NCBI GenBank assembly: GCA_017443065.1
Contig: JAFSPF010000091.1
Span: 1 to 52,422 of the forward strand
DNA: 52,422 bases
Reading direction: 5' to 3'
Source: Lachnospiraceae bacterium
GTDB lineage: Bacteria; Bacillota; Clostridia; Lachnospirales; Lachnospiraceae
Numbering within the stretch: position 1 is the first letter of the stretch; each line of letters begins with the position of its first letter. Of this stretch, positions 18,166 through 27,206 are shown in pieces. A program made the position numbers and the translations under genes. The notes under the pieces are model-generated. The model did not search any database, had not been told where the DNA came from, and was given only the letters and a program-made list of their open reading frames with translations.

Positions 18166-18261
18166 AATTGATTTGGTTAACCCGGGTCATTTTGTTTGCT
18201 GTCCCGTCAACGGATGCAACGGGCGGCAGAAGCACAGTGATTGGTGTAAGGAGGAATCCCC

Positions 18262-20031
18262 ATGGCAAAACAACCGAAGGAAAGAAAGCAGAAGACCGTC
18301 AATCCCGACCGGTCGATTCTCGGCATCAGTGTCAACAAGCTCAAACACTATGACGTCGAAGGCAAGTTCCGCAAATCGTTTTACACACTGCTCGCGGTGA
18401 TGCTGATTGCGGCAGGACTGCTCTTCACGACCGTTGTGCTGGAAGGCCTGGCGCTGAACACGATGTACAACACCTATTACAAGATGGAGGACCAAGCCGG
18501 CGAAATCCGTTACCACTCCCAGTCGATGTCCGCAAACCTCGCCTGGTCGATTGCCGCCACCGGCATGCCGGAGGCCGGAGATTATGCACTGCTGGCAAGG
18601 GAAGACCTGACGGAGGCGATGGAGCACCAGGAAAACCTGGCGGCACTCTATGATGACCAGGCAGGACTGGAAGAGCTGAACAGACTTGCCCAGAATCTGC
18701 GCACGGTCGGTGCTCCGCTCGTGGACAAGATCGTGGCGGGCGGAGAGCCGTTAGAGGCATTGCTCGGGGACTTTATCGCCAATGTGGCAACGCCCATGAC
18801 CGAGTATCAGAACAAGGTGGAGGCGATCCAGGAAGATTGTATTGAGGATGCGGCACGTACCTACAACCTCATCACGATCGTCATGGTCACAATGCTGGTC
18901 GTGGCGGTACTGCTGGCGGCCTTTGCGATCTTCTTCCTTGTGAAGATGGCGACGATGCTGGCGGCCTCAATCAAGATTCCGGTGCGCATCATCGGAGAGG
19001 CTGCGGATAAAATGGCGGAGGGCCATCTGGACATCAATATCGATTATGAATCCGAGGACGAACTCGGGGTACTCGGCGGAAAGATGCAGAGCATGGCGGA
19101 CACGCTGCACGGCATCGTGGAAGACCTGCAGGATGTGCTTTCCAGACTCGGCGCGGGCGATCTTGTGCACGGCTCACGCAATCCGGAATGCTACATCGGC
19201 GACTTCCTGCCGGTGGCACAGGAAATTCGTAAATTCCGCGCCAGCTTAAACGGCACGATGGGTAACATCAAGAACGCTTCCGGACAGGTCAACCAGGGTG
19301 CGACGAATATGAGCCGCGGGGCGCAGGACCTGGCGGAGGGCGCGACGGACCAGTCGGCGGCGGTACAGGAGCTGACGGCCAGCGTGCAGACCGTTGTGGA
19401 GCAGACGAAATCCCTTTCCGATTCCGTGGCGGAGGGTGCGCGTGTGGCGCGTGAGGTCAAGGCCAATACGGACGAAGGTGCGGAGCACATGAACCATGTG
19501 GTCGACGCCATGAAGAAGATCACGGACGCTTCCGGACAGATCGCCAATATTTCCGATACGATCGCGGAGATCGCTTCCCAGACGAACCTGCTGTCGCTCA
19601 ACGCTTCCATCGAGGCGGCGCGCGCGGGGCAGTCCGGCAAAGGCTTTGCGGTTGTCGCGGATGAAATCCGCAAGCTCGCGGGCCAGTCCGCGGAGGCGGC
19701 CGCACAGACCAAGGAACTGATCGACATGACGATCCAGAACGTCACGGAGGGCAACACGGTTGTCGAAGAGACCAACCAGGCGCTGCAGAAGGTGACGGAG
19801 GGCATCAACTCGATTCAGGAAATCATGGACCAGAACGCGGAGGTGGCCGCACAGCAGACCGACGCGATGAACGAAATCGACAAGGGCATCGAGCAGATCT
19901 CGCAGGTGGTGCAGTCGAACGCCGCGAGCGCCGAGGAGTCCAGCGCGATTTCGCAGGAACTCTCCGAACAGTCGGTGAGCCTGAATGATCTGGTGGCACA
20001 GTTCTCGATTGCGGAAGGAGATGAAGAATAA
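18262..20031 (+). CDS. Methyl-accepting chemotaxis protein 1 of a tandem pair
   Basis: 589 residues. A basic cytoplasmic N-terminus (1-45) precedes TM1 (about 46-66). A helical ligand-binding region of about 130 residues follows, of four-helix-bundle type. TM2 is at about 200-225, then HAMP, then a long signalling domain with the hairpin tip [21 protein letters not shown]. It senses an unknown chemical outside the cell and controls CheA. SD AAGGAGG. The stop and the next ATG share one base (TAATG), so the two receptors are translationally coupled. From about residue 330 to the end it is almost identical to the next protein. Confidence 0.93.
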   Translation: MAKQPKERKQKTVNPDRSILGISVNKLKHYDVEGKFRKSFYTLLAVMLIAAGLLFTTVVLEGLALNTMYNTYYKMEDQAGEIRYHSQSMSANLAWSIAATGMPEAGDYALLAREDLTEAMEHQENLAALYDDQAGLEELNRLAQNLRTVGAPLVDKIVAGGEPLEALLGDFIANVATPMTEYQNKVEAIQEDCIEDAARTYNLITIVMVTMLVVAVLLAAFAIFFLVKMATMLAASIKIPVRIIGEAADKMAEGHLDINIDYESEDELGVLGGKMQSMADTLHGIVEDLQDVLSRLGAGDLVHGSRNPECYIGDFLPVAQEIRKFRASLNGTMGNIKNASGQVNQGATNMSRGAQDLAEGATDQSAAVQELTASVQTVVEQTKSLSDSVAEGARVAREVKANTDEGAEHMNHVVDAMKKITDASGQIANISDTIAEIASQTNLLSLNASIEAARAGQSGKGFAVVADEIRKLAGQSAEAAAQTKELIDMTIQNVTEGNTVVEETNQALQKVTEGINSIQEIMDQNAEVAAQQTDAMNEIDKGIEQISQVVQSNAASAEESSAISQELSEQSVSLNDLVAQFSIAEGDEE

Positions 20032-21806
20032 TGGCAAAGAAGGAAAAAGCCGCGAAGCCGGCAAAGCAAATCAACCCGAACAGTTCATTTTTCGGTCTGA
20101 GCGTGGAAAAACTGCGCCACATGAAGGTGGAGCGCAAGTTCAAGTTCACGTTTAACCGGCTGTTGACGATCATGGGCGTCGCGGCGGTGGCGATGTTTGC
20201 GATCATCGGACTGGAATTTATGGGCGTCACGCAGATGCACAACACGTACCTTTATGAAGTGGAGCAGGCGAGTGAGGTCAAGTTCCATATCGAGGAGTGC
20301 AACAAATACGTGCTCTGGGCTCTCGCGGAGGAGCATCAGGATGACAAGCTGCAGTTCACGGACGCGGCGGCCGCGGCCATGGGAGAGGCGGACGAGCATG
20401 CACAGGCGCTTGCCACGGTGTTCAGCGACACGGCGGATCTGGAGGAGCTTGACCGGCTGTCCGCCGCCATTCATGAGGTCGGCCCCGCCGTCGTTACCAT
20501 GATCAACAGCGGCGAGTACACGTCGAATGAAATCTATGAGATTTACGAACAGCAGCTGGAGCCCTCCATCAACGCGTATCAGAGCAAGATCGAGCATGTC
20601 GTGGAGGAGTGTATCGAAGACGCGGACAGCATGTACCGCACGGCCGTGACGGTGACCATTATCCTGATTGTGGTGGCAGCGATCATGGCGGTGATTGCCA
20701 TCGTCTTCCTGATTCGCGCAAGCGGCATCCTTACACAGTCCATCAACGAGCCGGTGCGCGAAATCTCCGGTGCGGCAAAGCAGATGGCGCAGGGCGATCT
20801 CAATGTGGAGATCGATTACACCTCGGATGACGAACTGGGCGAAATGTCCAATGACATGCGGAACATGTCCTCCACGCTCTACGGCATTGTGGAAGATTTA
20901 CAGGATGTGCTTTCAAGGCTTGGTTCCGGTGACCTGATTCACGGCAGCCGCAATCCGGACTGCTACATCGGCGACTTCCTGCCGGTGGCACAGGAGATCC
21001 GTAAGTTCCGCGCCTCCCTTGCGGGAACGATGGGGAACATCAAGAACGCATCGACACAGGTCAACCAGGGCGCGACCAACATGAGCCGCGGCGCTCAGGA
21101 TCTTGCGGAGGGCGCAACAGACCAGTCGGCCGCCGTGCAGGAGCTGACGGCGAGCGTCCAGACCGTTGTGGAACAGACGAAATCCCTTTCGGATTCCGTG
21201 GCGGAAGGTGCGCGTGTGGCGCGTGAGGTCAAGGCCAATACGGATGAAGGCGCGGAACACATGAATCACGTGGTCGAGGCCATGAAGAAGATCACGGACG
21301 CTTCCGGACAGATCGCGAATATTTCCGATACGATTGCGGAGATCGCTTCCCAGACGAACCTGCTGTCGCTGAACGCTTCCATCGAGGCGGCGCGTGCGGG
21401 ACAGAGCGGCAAGGGCTTTGCGGTCGTGGCGGATGAAATCCGGAAGCTCGCGGGCCAGTCCGCGGAGGCGGCCGCACAGACGAAGGAACTGATCGACATG
21501 ACGATCGCAAACGTCACGGAGGGCAATACGGTTGTCGAAGAGACCAGCCAGGCCCTGCAGAAGGTGACGGACGGCATCAGCTCGATTCAGGAGATCATGG
21601 ACCTGAACGCGGAGGTGGCCGCACAGCAGACCGACGCGATGAACGAGATCGACAAGGGCATCGAGCAGATCTCGCAGGTGGTTCAGTCCAATGCCGCATC
21701 CGCCGAGGAGTCCAGCGCGATTTCGCAGGAGCTCTCCGACCAGTCGGTCAGCCTGAATGACCTGGTCGCGCAGTTCTCGATCGCGGAAGGAAATGACGAG
21801 GAATAA
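20031..21806 (+). CDS. Methyl-accepting chemotaxis protein 2 of a tandem pair
   Basis: 591 residues with the same order: basic cytoplasmic start, TM1 (about 45-65), helical sensor region, TM2 (about 200-228), HAMP, signalling domain. The sensor region is clearly different from receptor 1, while the signalling half differs by only a few residues. At DNA level the shared half differs mainly at third codon positions, so the duplication is not brand new or has been homogenised. Both end in [16 protein letters not shown] with an acidic tail, without a CheR-docking pentapeptide. The paired receptors probably detect different ligands through the same output. Confidence 0.93.
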   Translation: MAKKEKAAKPAKQINPNSSFFGLSVEKLRHMKVERKFKFTFNRLLTIMGVAAVAMFAIIGLEFMGVTQMHNTYLYEVEQASEVKFHIEECNKYVLWALAEEHQDDKLQFTDAAAAAMGEADEHAQALATVFSDTADLEELDRLSAAIHEVGPAVVTMINSGEYTSNEIYEIYEQQLEPSINAYQSKIEHVVEECIEDADSMYRTAVTVTIILIVVAAIMAVIAIVFLIRASGILTQSINEPVREISGAAKQMAQGDLNVEIDYTSDDELGEMSNDMRNMSSTLYGIVEDLQDVLSRLGSGDLIHGSRNPDCYIGDFLPVAQEIRKFRASLAGTMGNIKNASTQVNQGATNMSRGAQDLAEGATDQSAAVQELTASVQTVVEQTKSLSDSVAEGARVAREVKANTDEGAEHMNHVVEAMKKITDASGQIANISDTIAEIASQTNLLSLNASIEAARAGQSGKGFAVVADEIRKLAGQSAEAAAQTKELIDMTIANVTEGNTVVEETSQALQKVTDGISSIQEIMDLNAEVAAQQTDAMNEIDKGIEQISQVVQSNAASAEESSAISQELSDQSVSLNDLVAQFSIAEGNDEE

Positions 21807-21812
21807 AAAAAC

Positions 21813-21842
21813 TTGACAGCCGCCAAGGCTTCGTGGTATAAC
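21813..21842 (+). promoter_or_regulatory. Promoter of the T-box/trpB unit
   Basis: A consensus TTGACA (21813-21818), 18 bases, and TATAAC (21837-21842) with an upstream TGG extension. Confidence 0.8.
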
Positions 21843-21848
21843 TTTTTG

Positions 21849-22160
21849 AAACCGATGAGGAAGAGTGAGTAGTCTTTGTAAAGGTTCGGAAGAGCGAGTT
21901 GCGGACGGTGTGAGCGCAGCAGGAAAAGCAAGGATGAATGGACTTCCGAGGGCGAGCGGAAAGGATGAGCGGCATCTGAGTATGTGAGACGGACTGGTCT
22001 TCCGTGAAAGAGACCGGCATATCGCCTGAAAGGGCCGTATGTACAGAGTGGGTGACGCAATGGAACGCGCACCAAGCCGGGTGGCACCGCAGGATGTTGA
22101 CTTGTTCAGAGATCCTGTCCCAGCGAATGAAACCGCAGGGATAGGGTCTCTGTTTTTTTC
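21849..22160 (+). ncRNA. T-box riboswitch, tRNA-Trp specific
   Basis: The leader has the T-box sequence GGGTGGCACCGC (22079-22090). The terminator stem is 22107-22121 with 22138-22152 and two G-U pairs, followed by seven T. Stem I begins with GGAAGAGTGAGTAG (21860-21873). The codon TGG (21939-21941) sits in GAATGGACTTCC at the specifier position, which means tryptophan. The base after UGG in the T-box bulge is C, which pairs with a discriminator G, as in tRNA-Trp. Uncharged tRNA-Trp would favour antitermination and trpB expression. Confidence 0.9.
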
Positions 22161-22217
22161 GGAAATCCTTTCCCGACCACACAGGTTGCACGCCAAAGTG
22201 CAGAAAGGAGCCATACC

Positions 22218-23582
22218 ATGAGCAAAGAAATTCCCTACAAGATTTACCTTGAAGAGCACGAGATTCCGAAGCAGTGGTACAATCTGCGCGCGGACATGAA
22301 GAACAAGCCCGCGCCGCTGATTCATCCCGGCACGCGTGAGCCGCTGACGGCGGAGCAGATGGAGCCGATCTTCTGCAAGGAGCTCGTGAGGCAGGAGCTG
22401 GACGAGACGACGCCGATGATCGACATCCCGCAGCCGATCCAGGATTTTTACAAAATGTACCGTCCCGCGCCGCTGATTCACGCGACCTTTCTGGAGAAGG
22501 CGCTGGATACGCCGGCAAAGATTTATTACAAGTTTGAGGGCAACAATACCTCCGGCTCGCACAAGTTAAACTCCGCGATCGCGCAGGCTTATTACGCCAA
22601 GGCGCAGGGTTTAAAGGGCGTGACCACGGAAACCGGTGCCGGCCAGTGGGGCACGGCGCTGTCCATGGCCTGTGCCTTCTTTGACCTGGACTGCCTGGTT
22701 TATATGGTGAAGGTTTCTTACGAGCAGAAGCCCTTCCGGAGGGAGGTCATGCGCACCTACGGCGCGAACGTGACGCCGTCTCCTTCCATGGATACGGAGG
22801 TCGGCAGGAAGATCAACGCGGAGCATCCGGGAACGACAGGGTCCCTGGGCTGTGCGATCTCCGAGGCGGTGGAGGCGGCCACCGGCAAGGAGGGCTACCG
22901 CTATGTGCTGGGAAGCGTCCTGAACCAGGTGCTGCTGCATCAGTCGATCATCGGTCTGGAGACGCATACCGCCTGCAAAAAATACGATATCAGGCCGGAC
23001 ATCATTGTGGGCTGCGCCGGCGGCGGTTCCAATCTCGGCGGTCTGATCGCCCCCTTCATGGGCGAAAAGCTGCGCGGCGAAGCGGATGTCCGTTTTATCG
23101 CCGTGGAACCGGCCAGCTGCCCCTCCTTTACGCGCGGCAGGTATGTTTATGACTTTGCGGACACGGGCCAGGTCTGTCCGATGGCGAAGATGTATACGCT
23201 CGGCCATGACTTTATTCCCTCCCCGAACCACGCGGGCGGCCTGCGCTATCACGGCATGAGCCCCGTGCTGTCGCAGCTGTACGCCGACGGTCTGTTGGAA
23301 GCGAAATCCTATGAGCAGTCCGCGGTCTTTGAGGCGGCCACGCTCTTTGCGCGGACGGAGGGCACGCTCCCCGCGCCGGAATCCTCCCACGCGATCAAGG
23401 GCGCGATCGACGAGGCGCTGAAGTGCAAGGAAACCGGAGAGGAAAAGACGATCGTCTTCGGTCTCACCGGCACCGGCTACTTTGACATGGTGGCTTATCA
23501 GAAATACAACGACGGCGCGATGACGGATTATGTGCCGACGGACGAAGACCTGGCGAAGGGCTTCGCTTCCATTCCGCAGTAA
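22218..23582 (+). CDS. trpB: Tryptophan synthase beta chain, TrpB2 type
   Basis: 454 residues, longer than the usual 390-400 of TrpB1. The PLP lysine is in NTSGSHKLNSAIAQAY (about residues 112-127), followed by ETGAGQWGTALS and the phosphate-binding GCAGGGSNLGGL. GSHKLN and the extended N-terminus are marks of the TrpB2 group. It makes tryptophan from serine and indole. No trpA or other trp gene is adjacent, so it may salvage free indole. The T-box upstream ties it to tryptophan starvation. SD AAAGGAG. Confidence 0.9.
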   Translation: MSKEIPYKIYLEEHEIPKQWYNLRADMKNKPAPLIHPGTREPLTAEQMEPIFCKELVRQELDETTPMIDIPQPIQDFYKMYRPAPLIHATFLEKALDTPAKIYYKFEGNNTSGSHKLNSAIAQAYYAKAQGLKGVTTETGAGQWGTALSMACAFFDLDCLVYMVKVSYEQKPFRREVMRTYGANVTPSPSMDTEVGRKINAEHPGTTGSLGCAISEAVEAATGKEGYRYVLGSVLNQVLLHQSIIGLETHTACKKYDIRPDIIVGCAGGGSNLGGLIAPFMGEKLRGEADVRFIAVEPASCPSFTRGRYVYDFADTGQVCPMAKMYTLGHDFIPSPNHAGGLRYHGMSPVLSQLYADGLLEAKSYEQSAVFEAATLFARTEGTLPAPESSHAIKGAIDEALKCKETGEEKTIVFGLTGTGYFDMVAYQKYNDGAMTDYVPTDEDLAKGFASIPQ

Positions 23583-23593
23583 GGGCGGATTTG

Positions 23594-23602
23594 TGGTACA
23601 AT
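23594..23602 (+). promoter_or_regulatory. Extended -10 promoter of gtrA
   Basis: TGGTACAAT lies 12 bases after the trpB stop and 43 before the gtrA start; no clear -35 box. Confidence 0.4.
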
Positions 23603-23644
23603 GAAAGATCAGGGAGCGGAAACCGGAGGAGGAGGTCTTCACGG

Positions 23645-24157
23645 GTGCAGGCGGACGGAACGCAGAAAGAGGAATCGAAACAGGGGCTGATGCAGCAGAT
23701 CGCAAAGTTCGGTCTGGTGGGCGTGATCTGCTTTGTCATTGATTACGCCGTGTATCGTCTCGGCAATCTGGTCTTTGAAAGCACGGGACTTGCGGAAAGG
23801 ATGCCGTATTATATCTATATTTCGCTCGCGCTCGGCTTCGTTGTTTCGGTGATTGTCAATTATATCCTGTCGATGCGTTACGTGTTCGTGCGCAGGGACG
23901 ACATGAGCCGGCGCCGGGAATTTATCGTGTTCCTGATCTTAAGCGTCATCGGACTGCTTGTCAACGAACTGTGCATGTTTATCGGGATGGATGTGATCTA
24001 TGCGAACTGGCCGTGGCTGAACGGCCTGATGAGCAGGGATTTCGCGAAGGATATCTTCTTCAAATTCGGCGCGACCGGCGTGGTGATGGTTTACAATTTT
24101 ATCACGCGAAAAATCTTTCTGGAGAAAAAAACGGGACAGGCGCAGGGAGCGGAATAA
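23645..24157 (+). CDS. GtrA-like membrane protein
   Basis: 170 residues with four membrane helices, starting with KFGLVGVICFVIDYAVYRLG (about 17-36) and containing the conserved FVVSVIVNYILSMRYVF segment. GtrA-like proteins are thought to flip or help transfer lipid-linked sugars in cell-surface polysaccharide modification; the exact partner is not shown here. The GTG at 23645 is chosen because AGGAGGAGG (23627-23635) is nine bases before it; an upstream TTG would overlap the promoter. The stop codon lies in the loop of the convergent degV terminator. Confidence 0.85.
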   Translation: MQADGTQKEESKQGLMQQIAKFGLVGVICFVIDYAVYRLGNLVFESTGLAERMPYYIYISLALGFVVSVIVNYILSMRYVFVRRDDMSRRREFIVFLILSVIGLLVNELCMFIGMDVIYANWPWLNGLMSRDFAKDIFFKFGATGVVMVYNFITRKIFLEKKTGQAQGAE

Positions 24158-24174
24158 ACGCTCCTGCGCCCTGT
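24125..24174 (-). terminator. degV terminator overlapping the gtrA 3' end
   Basis: On the minus strand a long stem (24174-24161 with 24150-24136, a few bulges) is followed, after CCCG, by seven T (24131-24125). It extends into the last codons of gtrA. Confidence 0.75.
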
Positions 24175-24184
24175 GCCGTCAGCT

Positions 24185-25072
24185 TCAGTCAATGCGTTCC
24201 TTTCCCATAAAAAACAGGGCGACGGTGCCGGGGCCGGTGTGGCAGCCGATCGTCGGTCCGATCGGGAAAATATCAACGTTTCCTTTCATGTGCGGAAACT
24301 CCTGCTCAATCAGATCCCGGACGGCTTTGGCATCCTCAAGACATGCCGAATGCGAGATATAGCAGTGATCACTGTACTCCGTGCCGTTCTCCGCGAGCTC
24401 CTTCATCTTTTCCACAATCCGTTCGATCACCTTGCGCTTGGAGCGGATTTTTTCGCGCGGGATGAGGTGTCCCATGTAGTCCACGTTGAGCAGGGGGCAG
24501 ATGTTTAAGAGCGTGCCGATGAACCCGGCCGTTTTTGTGACGCGACCGCCCCTGATATAATAGGTGAGATCGGTGGAGAAAAACCAGTGCACGACATTCA
24601 GGCGGTGCGTGCGCGCGTACTCCGCCACCTCATCGATCGTTTTTCCCGCCTCCTTCTGTTCATACAGCTTTTGCATGAGGAGACCGTAGCCGGAGGAGGC
24701 CGCAAGGGAATCAATGATGATGAGTTTGCGGTCCGGGTACTTCGCGCGCAGATCGTCCGCCGCGAGGTTCGCGGAATTGACCGTGCCGGAGATGCCGCTC
24801 GAAAGCGTCACATGCAGGATGTCTTTTCCCCGGTCTAAAATCTTCTGAAAGTGTTCCGTATAGTCACCGACGGAAATCTGGCTCGTGTGGCTCTCTTCTC
24901 CCTGCGCCATCCGTTCATACATCTGCTCCGGCTTCATTTTGGTCCAGAAATCGTCCGCGTAATCCTCTGTACCAATTTTCACATGAAAGGGCAGCCACAG
25001 CATTTTGCGCTCCGCGGCCCAGTCCGCACCGGTATCCATTGCCGTGCAACAACTCAACACGAAATCACTCAT
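24185..25072 (-). CDS. DegV-family fatty-acid-binding protein
   Basis: 295 residues. The typical DegV features are the N-terminal strand ending in a Thr/Asp-rich turn (CCTAMDTG), the central TSQISVGDY, LSSGISGTVNSANLA at about 90-105, and DSLAASSGYGLL. DegV (FakB-like) proteins bind fatty acids and, in Gram-positives, present them to the kinase FakA. The ATG at 25072 has SD GGAGG six bases upstream; an open frame upstream of it has no such signal. The gene has its own promoter and terminator and is convergent with gtrA. Confidence 0.88.
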   Translation of the reverse strand: MSDFVLSCCTAMDTGADWAAERKMLWLPFHVKIGTEDYADDFWTKMKPEQMYERMAQGEESHTSQISVGDYTEHFQKILDRGKDILHVTLSSGISGTVNSANLAADDLRAKYPDRKLIIIDSLAASSGYGLLMQKLYEQKEAGKTIDEVAEYARTHRLNVVHWFFSTDLTYYIRGGRVTKTAGFIGTLLNICPLLNVDYMGHLIPREKIRSKRKVIERIVEKMKELAENGTEYSDHCYISHSACLEDAKAVRDLIEQEFPHMKGNVDIFPIGPTIGCHTGPGTVALFFMGKERID

Positions 25073-25119
25073 CACATACCTCCGGTTTCCCCGTGCTTTC
25101 CATTTGTTGCTGTTCATTA

Positions 25120-25148
25120 GGTATAACACAGTTTTCCGGCGGATGCAA
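25120..25148 (-). promoter_or_regulatory. Promoter of degV
   Basis: On the minus strand, TTGCAT (25148-25143), 17 bases, TATACC (25125-25120). Confidence 0.65.
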
Positions 25149-25165
25149 GCGTGCTTGTGCCGCGC

Positions 25166-25195
25166 TTGTAAGTTCCGGGTAAAATGGAGTATACT
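25166..25195 (+). promoter_or_regulatory. Promoter of the PAP2 gene
   Basis: TTGTAA (25166-25171), 18 bases, TATACT (25190-25195). It is divergent from the degV promoter. Confidence 0.65.
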
Positions 25196-25236
25196 GATGG
25201 AACAGAGTATCGACAGGTTTTCACGGGGGGAGTATC

Positions 25237-26283
25237 ATGGAGGGCAGCACCTTTTATCTGGGCTTTGAGCCGGCACTCATGGTGTTTCTGCAGGGCTTTA
25301 TGGGGCCGGTCCTGACGGTCATCATGTCATTCTTTACCATGCTCGGCGAGGAAGCGATTGTCGTCGGGATCCTGGGCTTTCTCTACTGGGTCTGGAACAA
25401 GGAGCTGGCAATCTTTATGGGAACCAACATCCTGGTCGGCACGGTGTGGAATCCCTTGCTGAAAAACCTGGCACTCAGACGAAGACCCTATTTCGATCAC
25501 CCGGACATTCAGTGCCTCAAGCCCGTTCACGAAGGCGATATCTATGATATCGCATCGCAGGGCTATTCCTTCCCCAGCGGTCATTCCTCCAACGCGACGA
25601 TCCTCTACGGCTCCTTCCCCTTTGCCGTCAAACGGCACGGCCTGATGACAAAGCGCGCCAAACGGAAGCTGCTGAGGATCCTGCGCGTCATTGCCTTTTT
25701 GGTGCCCTTCCTGGTCGGCCTGTCCCGCGTGATGGTCGGCGTGCATTATCCGACGGATGTGTTTGCGGGCTGGGCGCTCGGCATCGTGGTGATCTTCCTG
25801 ATTTCCTTCCTGCAGAAAAAGGTCCGCACGCGCTGGATGCTGCATGCGGCGCTGGTGCTGGTTTCCCTGCCGGGGCTCTTTTACTGCCGCACAAATGATT
25901 ATTACACCTGCTTCGGCATCATGACCGGATTCTTTCTGGGCTGTTTTATCGACGAGCGTTTCATTCAGTTTGAAAACACAAGACAGCCTGTCCCGGCCAT
26001 CCTGCGCATGGTCTTCGGACTGGGCTTTTACTTCCTGCTGAATACGGTGTTTAAGCTGCCCTTCTCGGCGGAGTTTCTTGCGTCGGCCACCACCGGACAG
26101 TTTCTGGTGCGGCTGGTCCGGTATTTCCTGGTATCCTTCCTGATGCTGGGACTCTACCCCGCACTGTTCCGCGTGGTGGAGGCTCGTTTTTTCCCGGCGC
26201 CCAGGCAGATGCCCTATCATCAGACCGCCGCCCCCGTGAGGAAAAACACGTCCGGGAAGAAAAAGTCCGGGAAGAAGTCTTGA
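25237..26283 (+). CDS. PAP2-family membrane phosphatase
   Basis: 348 residues, many membrane helices. The three catalytic motifs are all present: KNLALRRRP (about 79-87), PSGH in YSFPSGHSS (about 109-117), and SRVMVGVHYPTD (about 163-174), which holds the phosphate-binding Arg, catalytic His and Asp. Such enzymes remove phosphate from lipid phosphates such as undecaprenyl pyrophosphate or phosphatidic acid. The protein is longer than simple PAP2 enzymes, with extra C-terminal helices and a basic Lys/Ser-rich tail. SD GGGGGGAG lies four bases before the ATG. Confidence 0.88.
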   Translation: MEGSTFYLGFEPALMVFLQGFMGPVLTVIMSFFTMLGEEAIVVGILGFLYWVWNKELAIFMGTNILVGTVWNPLLKNLALRRRPYFDHPDIQCLKPVHEGDIYDIASQGYSFPSGHSSNATILYGSFPFAVKRHGLMTKRAKRKLLRILRVIAFLVPFLVGLSRVMVGVHYPTDVFAGWALGIVVIFLISFLQKKVRTRWMLHAALVLVSLPGLFYCRTNDYYTCFGIMTGFFLGCFIDERFIQFENTRQPVPAILRMVFGLGFYFLLNTVFKLPFSAEFLASATTGQFLVRLVRYFLVSFLMLGLYPALFRVVEARFFPAPRQMPYHQTAAPVRKNTSGKKKSGKKS

Positions 26284-26349
26284 CGGGGAGGAAGGTTTTA
26301 GGATAAAGTTACTGTTACTGCAGTTTGGAACGCTCCGCCCTGCGGGGCG

Positions 26350-26440
26350 GACGGGTCCCGTACAAGGAAAGCCCGCCAACCGTGTCAGGTCGGGAACGAA
26401 GCAGCACTACGCGGTGTCTTTCCTGTGTTGCGGGCAAGCC
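26350..26440 (+). ncRNA. ffs: Signal recognition particle RNA, small bacterial type
   Basis: The conserved domain-IV signature GTCAGGTCGGGAACGAAGCA (26384-26403) is present with a GNRA-like loop. Flanking arms pair (GGAAAG with CTTTCC, CCCG with CGGG), giving one rod-like hairpin of about 90 bases. A longer outer stem (AACGCTCCG near 26329 with CGGAGCGTT near 26456, followed by TTATTTT) may be the precursor end and terminator. The ends are approximate. Confidence 0.9.
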
Positions 26441-26487
26441 TGTCCGTCCCGTCGGACGGAGCGTTTTATTTTCTCACGGAGGACCGG

Positions 26488-26727
26488 ATGCGACTCGACA
26501 AATACTTAAAGGTTTCCAGACTGATCAAGCGCCGCACGGTGGCCAATGAGGCCTGCGACGCGGGACGCGTCATGATAGGCGACAAGGTGGCGCGCGCATC
26601 GACGCCGGTAAAGGCGGGCGACATCATCACGATCCAGTTCGGCACGAAGGATGTGAAGGTGGAGGTGCTCTCCGTGCAGGAGACGGTAAGGAAAGAGGAA
26701 GCGGGAGAGATGTACAGATACTTGTAG
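26488..26727 (+). CDS. rqcP: S4-domain RNA-binding protein, RqcP (YabO)
   Basis: 79 residues, a single S4 domain: MRLDKYLKVSRLIKRRTVA, then GRVMIGDKVA and the VKAGDIITIQFG turn. RqcP works with RqcH in ribosome quality control, stabilising tRNA on stalled 50S subunits. The ATG at 26488 has GGAGG five bases before it. The neighbour divIC supports the YabO assignment, because yabO and divIC are neighbours in Bacillus; the intervening yabP and yabQ are absent here. Confidence 0.88.
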   Translation: MRLDKYLKVSRLIKRRTVANEACDAGRVMIGDKVARASTPVKAGDIITIQFGTKDVKVEVLSVQETVRKEEAGEMYRYL

Positions 26728-26782
26728 TGTTTGTGTGCCGACCGTCGCTTACCCCCATATCTTGCGGTTGAAAAAAAACGGA

Positions 26783-26847
26783 ATTTCGTCTAAAATTGTA
26801 TTAAGTTTTCGAATGATCTTTCCGATATAACAATCGAAAGACGAAAT
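26783..26847. promoter_or_regulatory. Long-range dyad in the divIC leader region
   Basis: ATTTCGTCT (26783-26791) and AGACGAAAT (26839-26847) are perfect complements; inside them ATTGT (26795-26799) and ACAAT (26830-26834) also pair. The dyad brackets a possible promoter -10, TATAAC (26826-26831). Function unknown. Confidence 0.45.
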
Positions 26848-26889
26848 CGGACGGCAGGTTCGTCCGGGGGAGGACGTGAAAAACCGTTT

Positions 26890-27192
26890 ATGGCATCCCG
26901 CGCTTACAAACAAAGAAGCGACCACAGACTCGGCATGTTTTTTGCCGTGGCGGTCGTCGTTATCCTGGTGGCGATTGTCGCCGTCAAGGGCATGGAGCTG
27001 AATACAAAGCTCCGTGAGCAGCGCGCGCGGGAAGCGGATCTGTCACAGCGCATCGAGCGTCAGATCGAACGCAGCGAAGAAATTGCCGCCTACGAAAAAT
27101 ACACCAAAACACGCAAATTCATCGAAGAGGTTGCCAAAGAGAAACTGGGCCTCGTCTACGAGGGAGAAATCATCTTCCGCAACGAGCATTAG
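26890..27192 (+). CDS. divIC: Septum formation initiator, DivIC/FtsB-like
   Basis: 100 residues. A short basic cytoplasmic N-terminus, one membrane helix at about 15-35, then a coiled coil (about 38-66, Arg/Glu-rich) and a small C-terminal domain with KEKLGLVYEGEIIF. DivIC forms a complex with FtsL and DivIB in the divisome. It lies downstream of rqcP as in Bacillus. The start ATG is supported by GGGGGAGG about 16 bases upstream, a longer spacing than usual; a start slightly upstream is not available in frame. Confidence 0.85.
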   Translation: MASRAYKQRSDHRLGMFFAVAVVVILVAIVAVKGMELNTKLREQRAREADLSQRIERQIERSEEIAAYEKYTKTRKFIEEVAKEKLGLVYEGEIIFRNEH

Positions 27193-27206
27193 AAAATGAC
27201 ATAACT

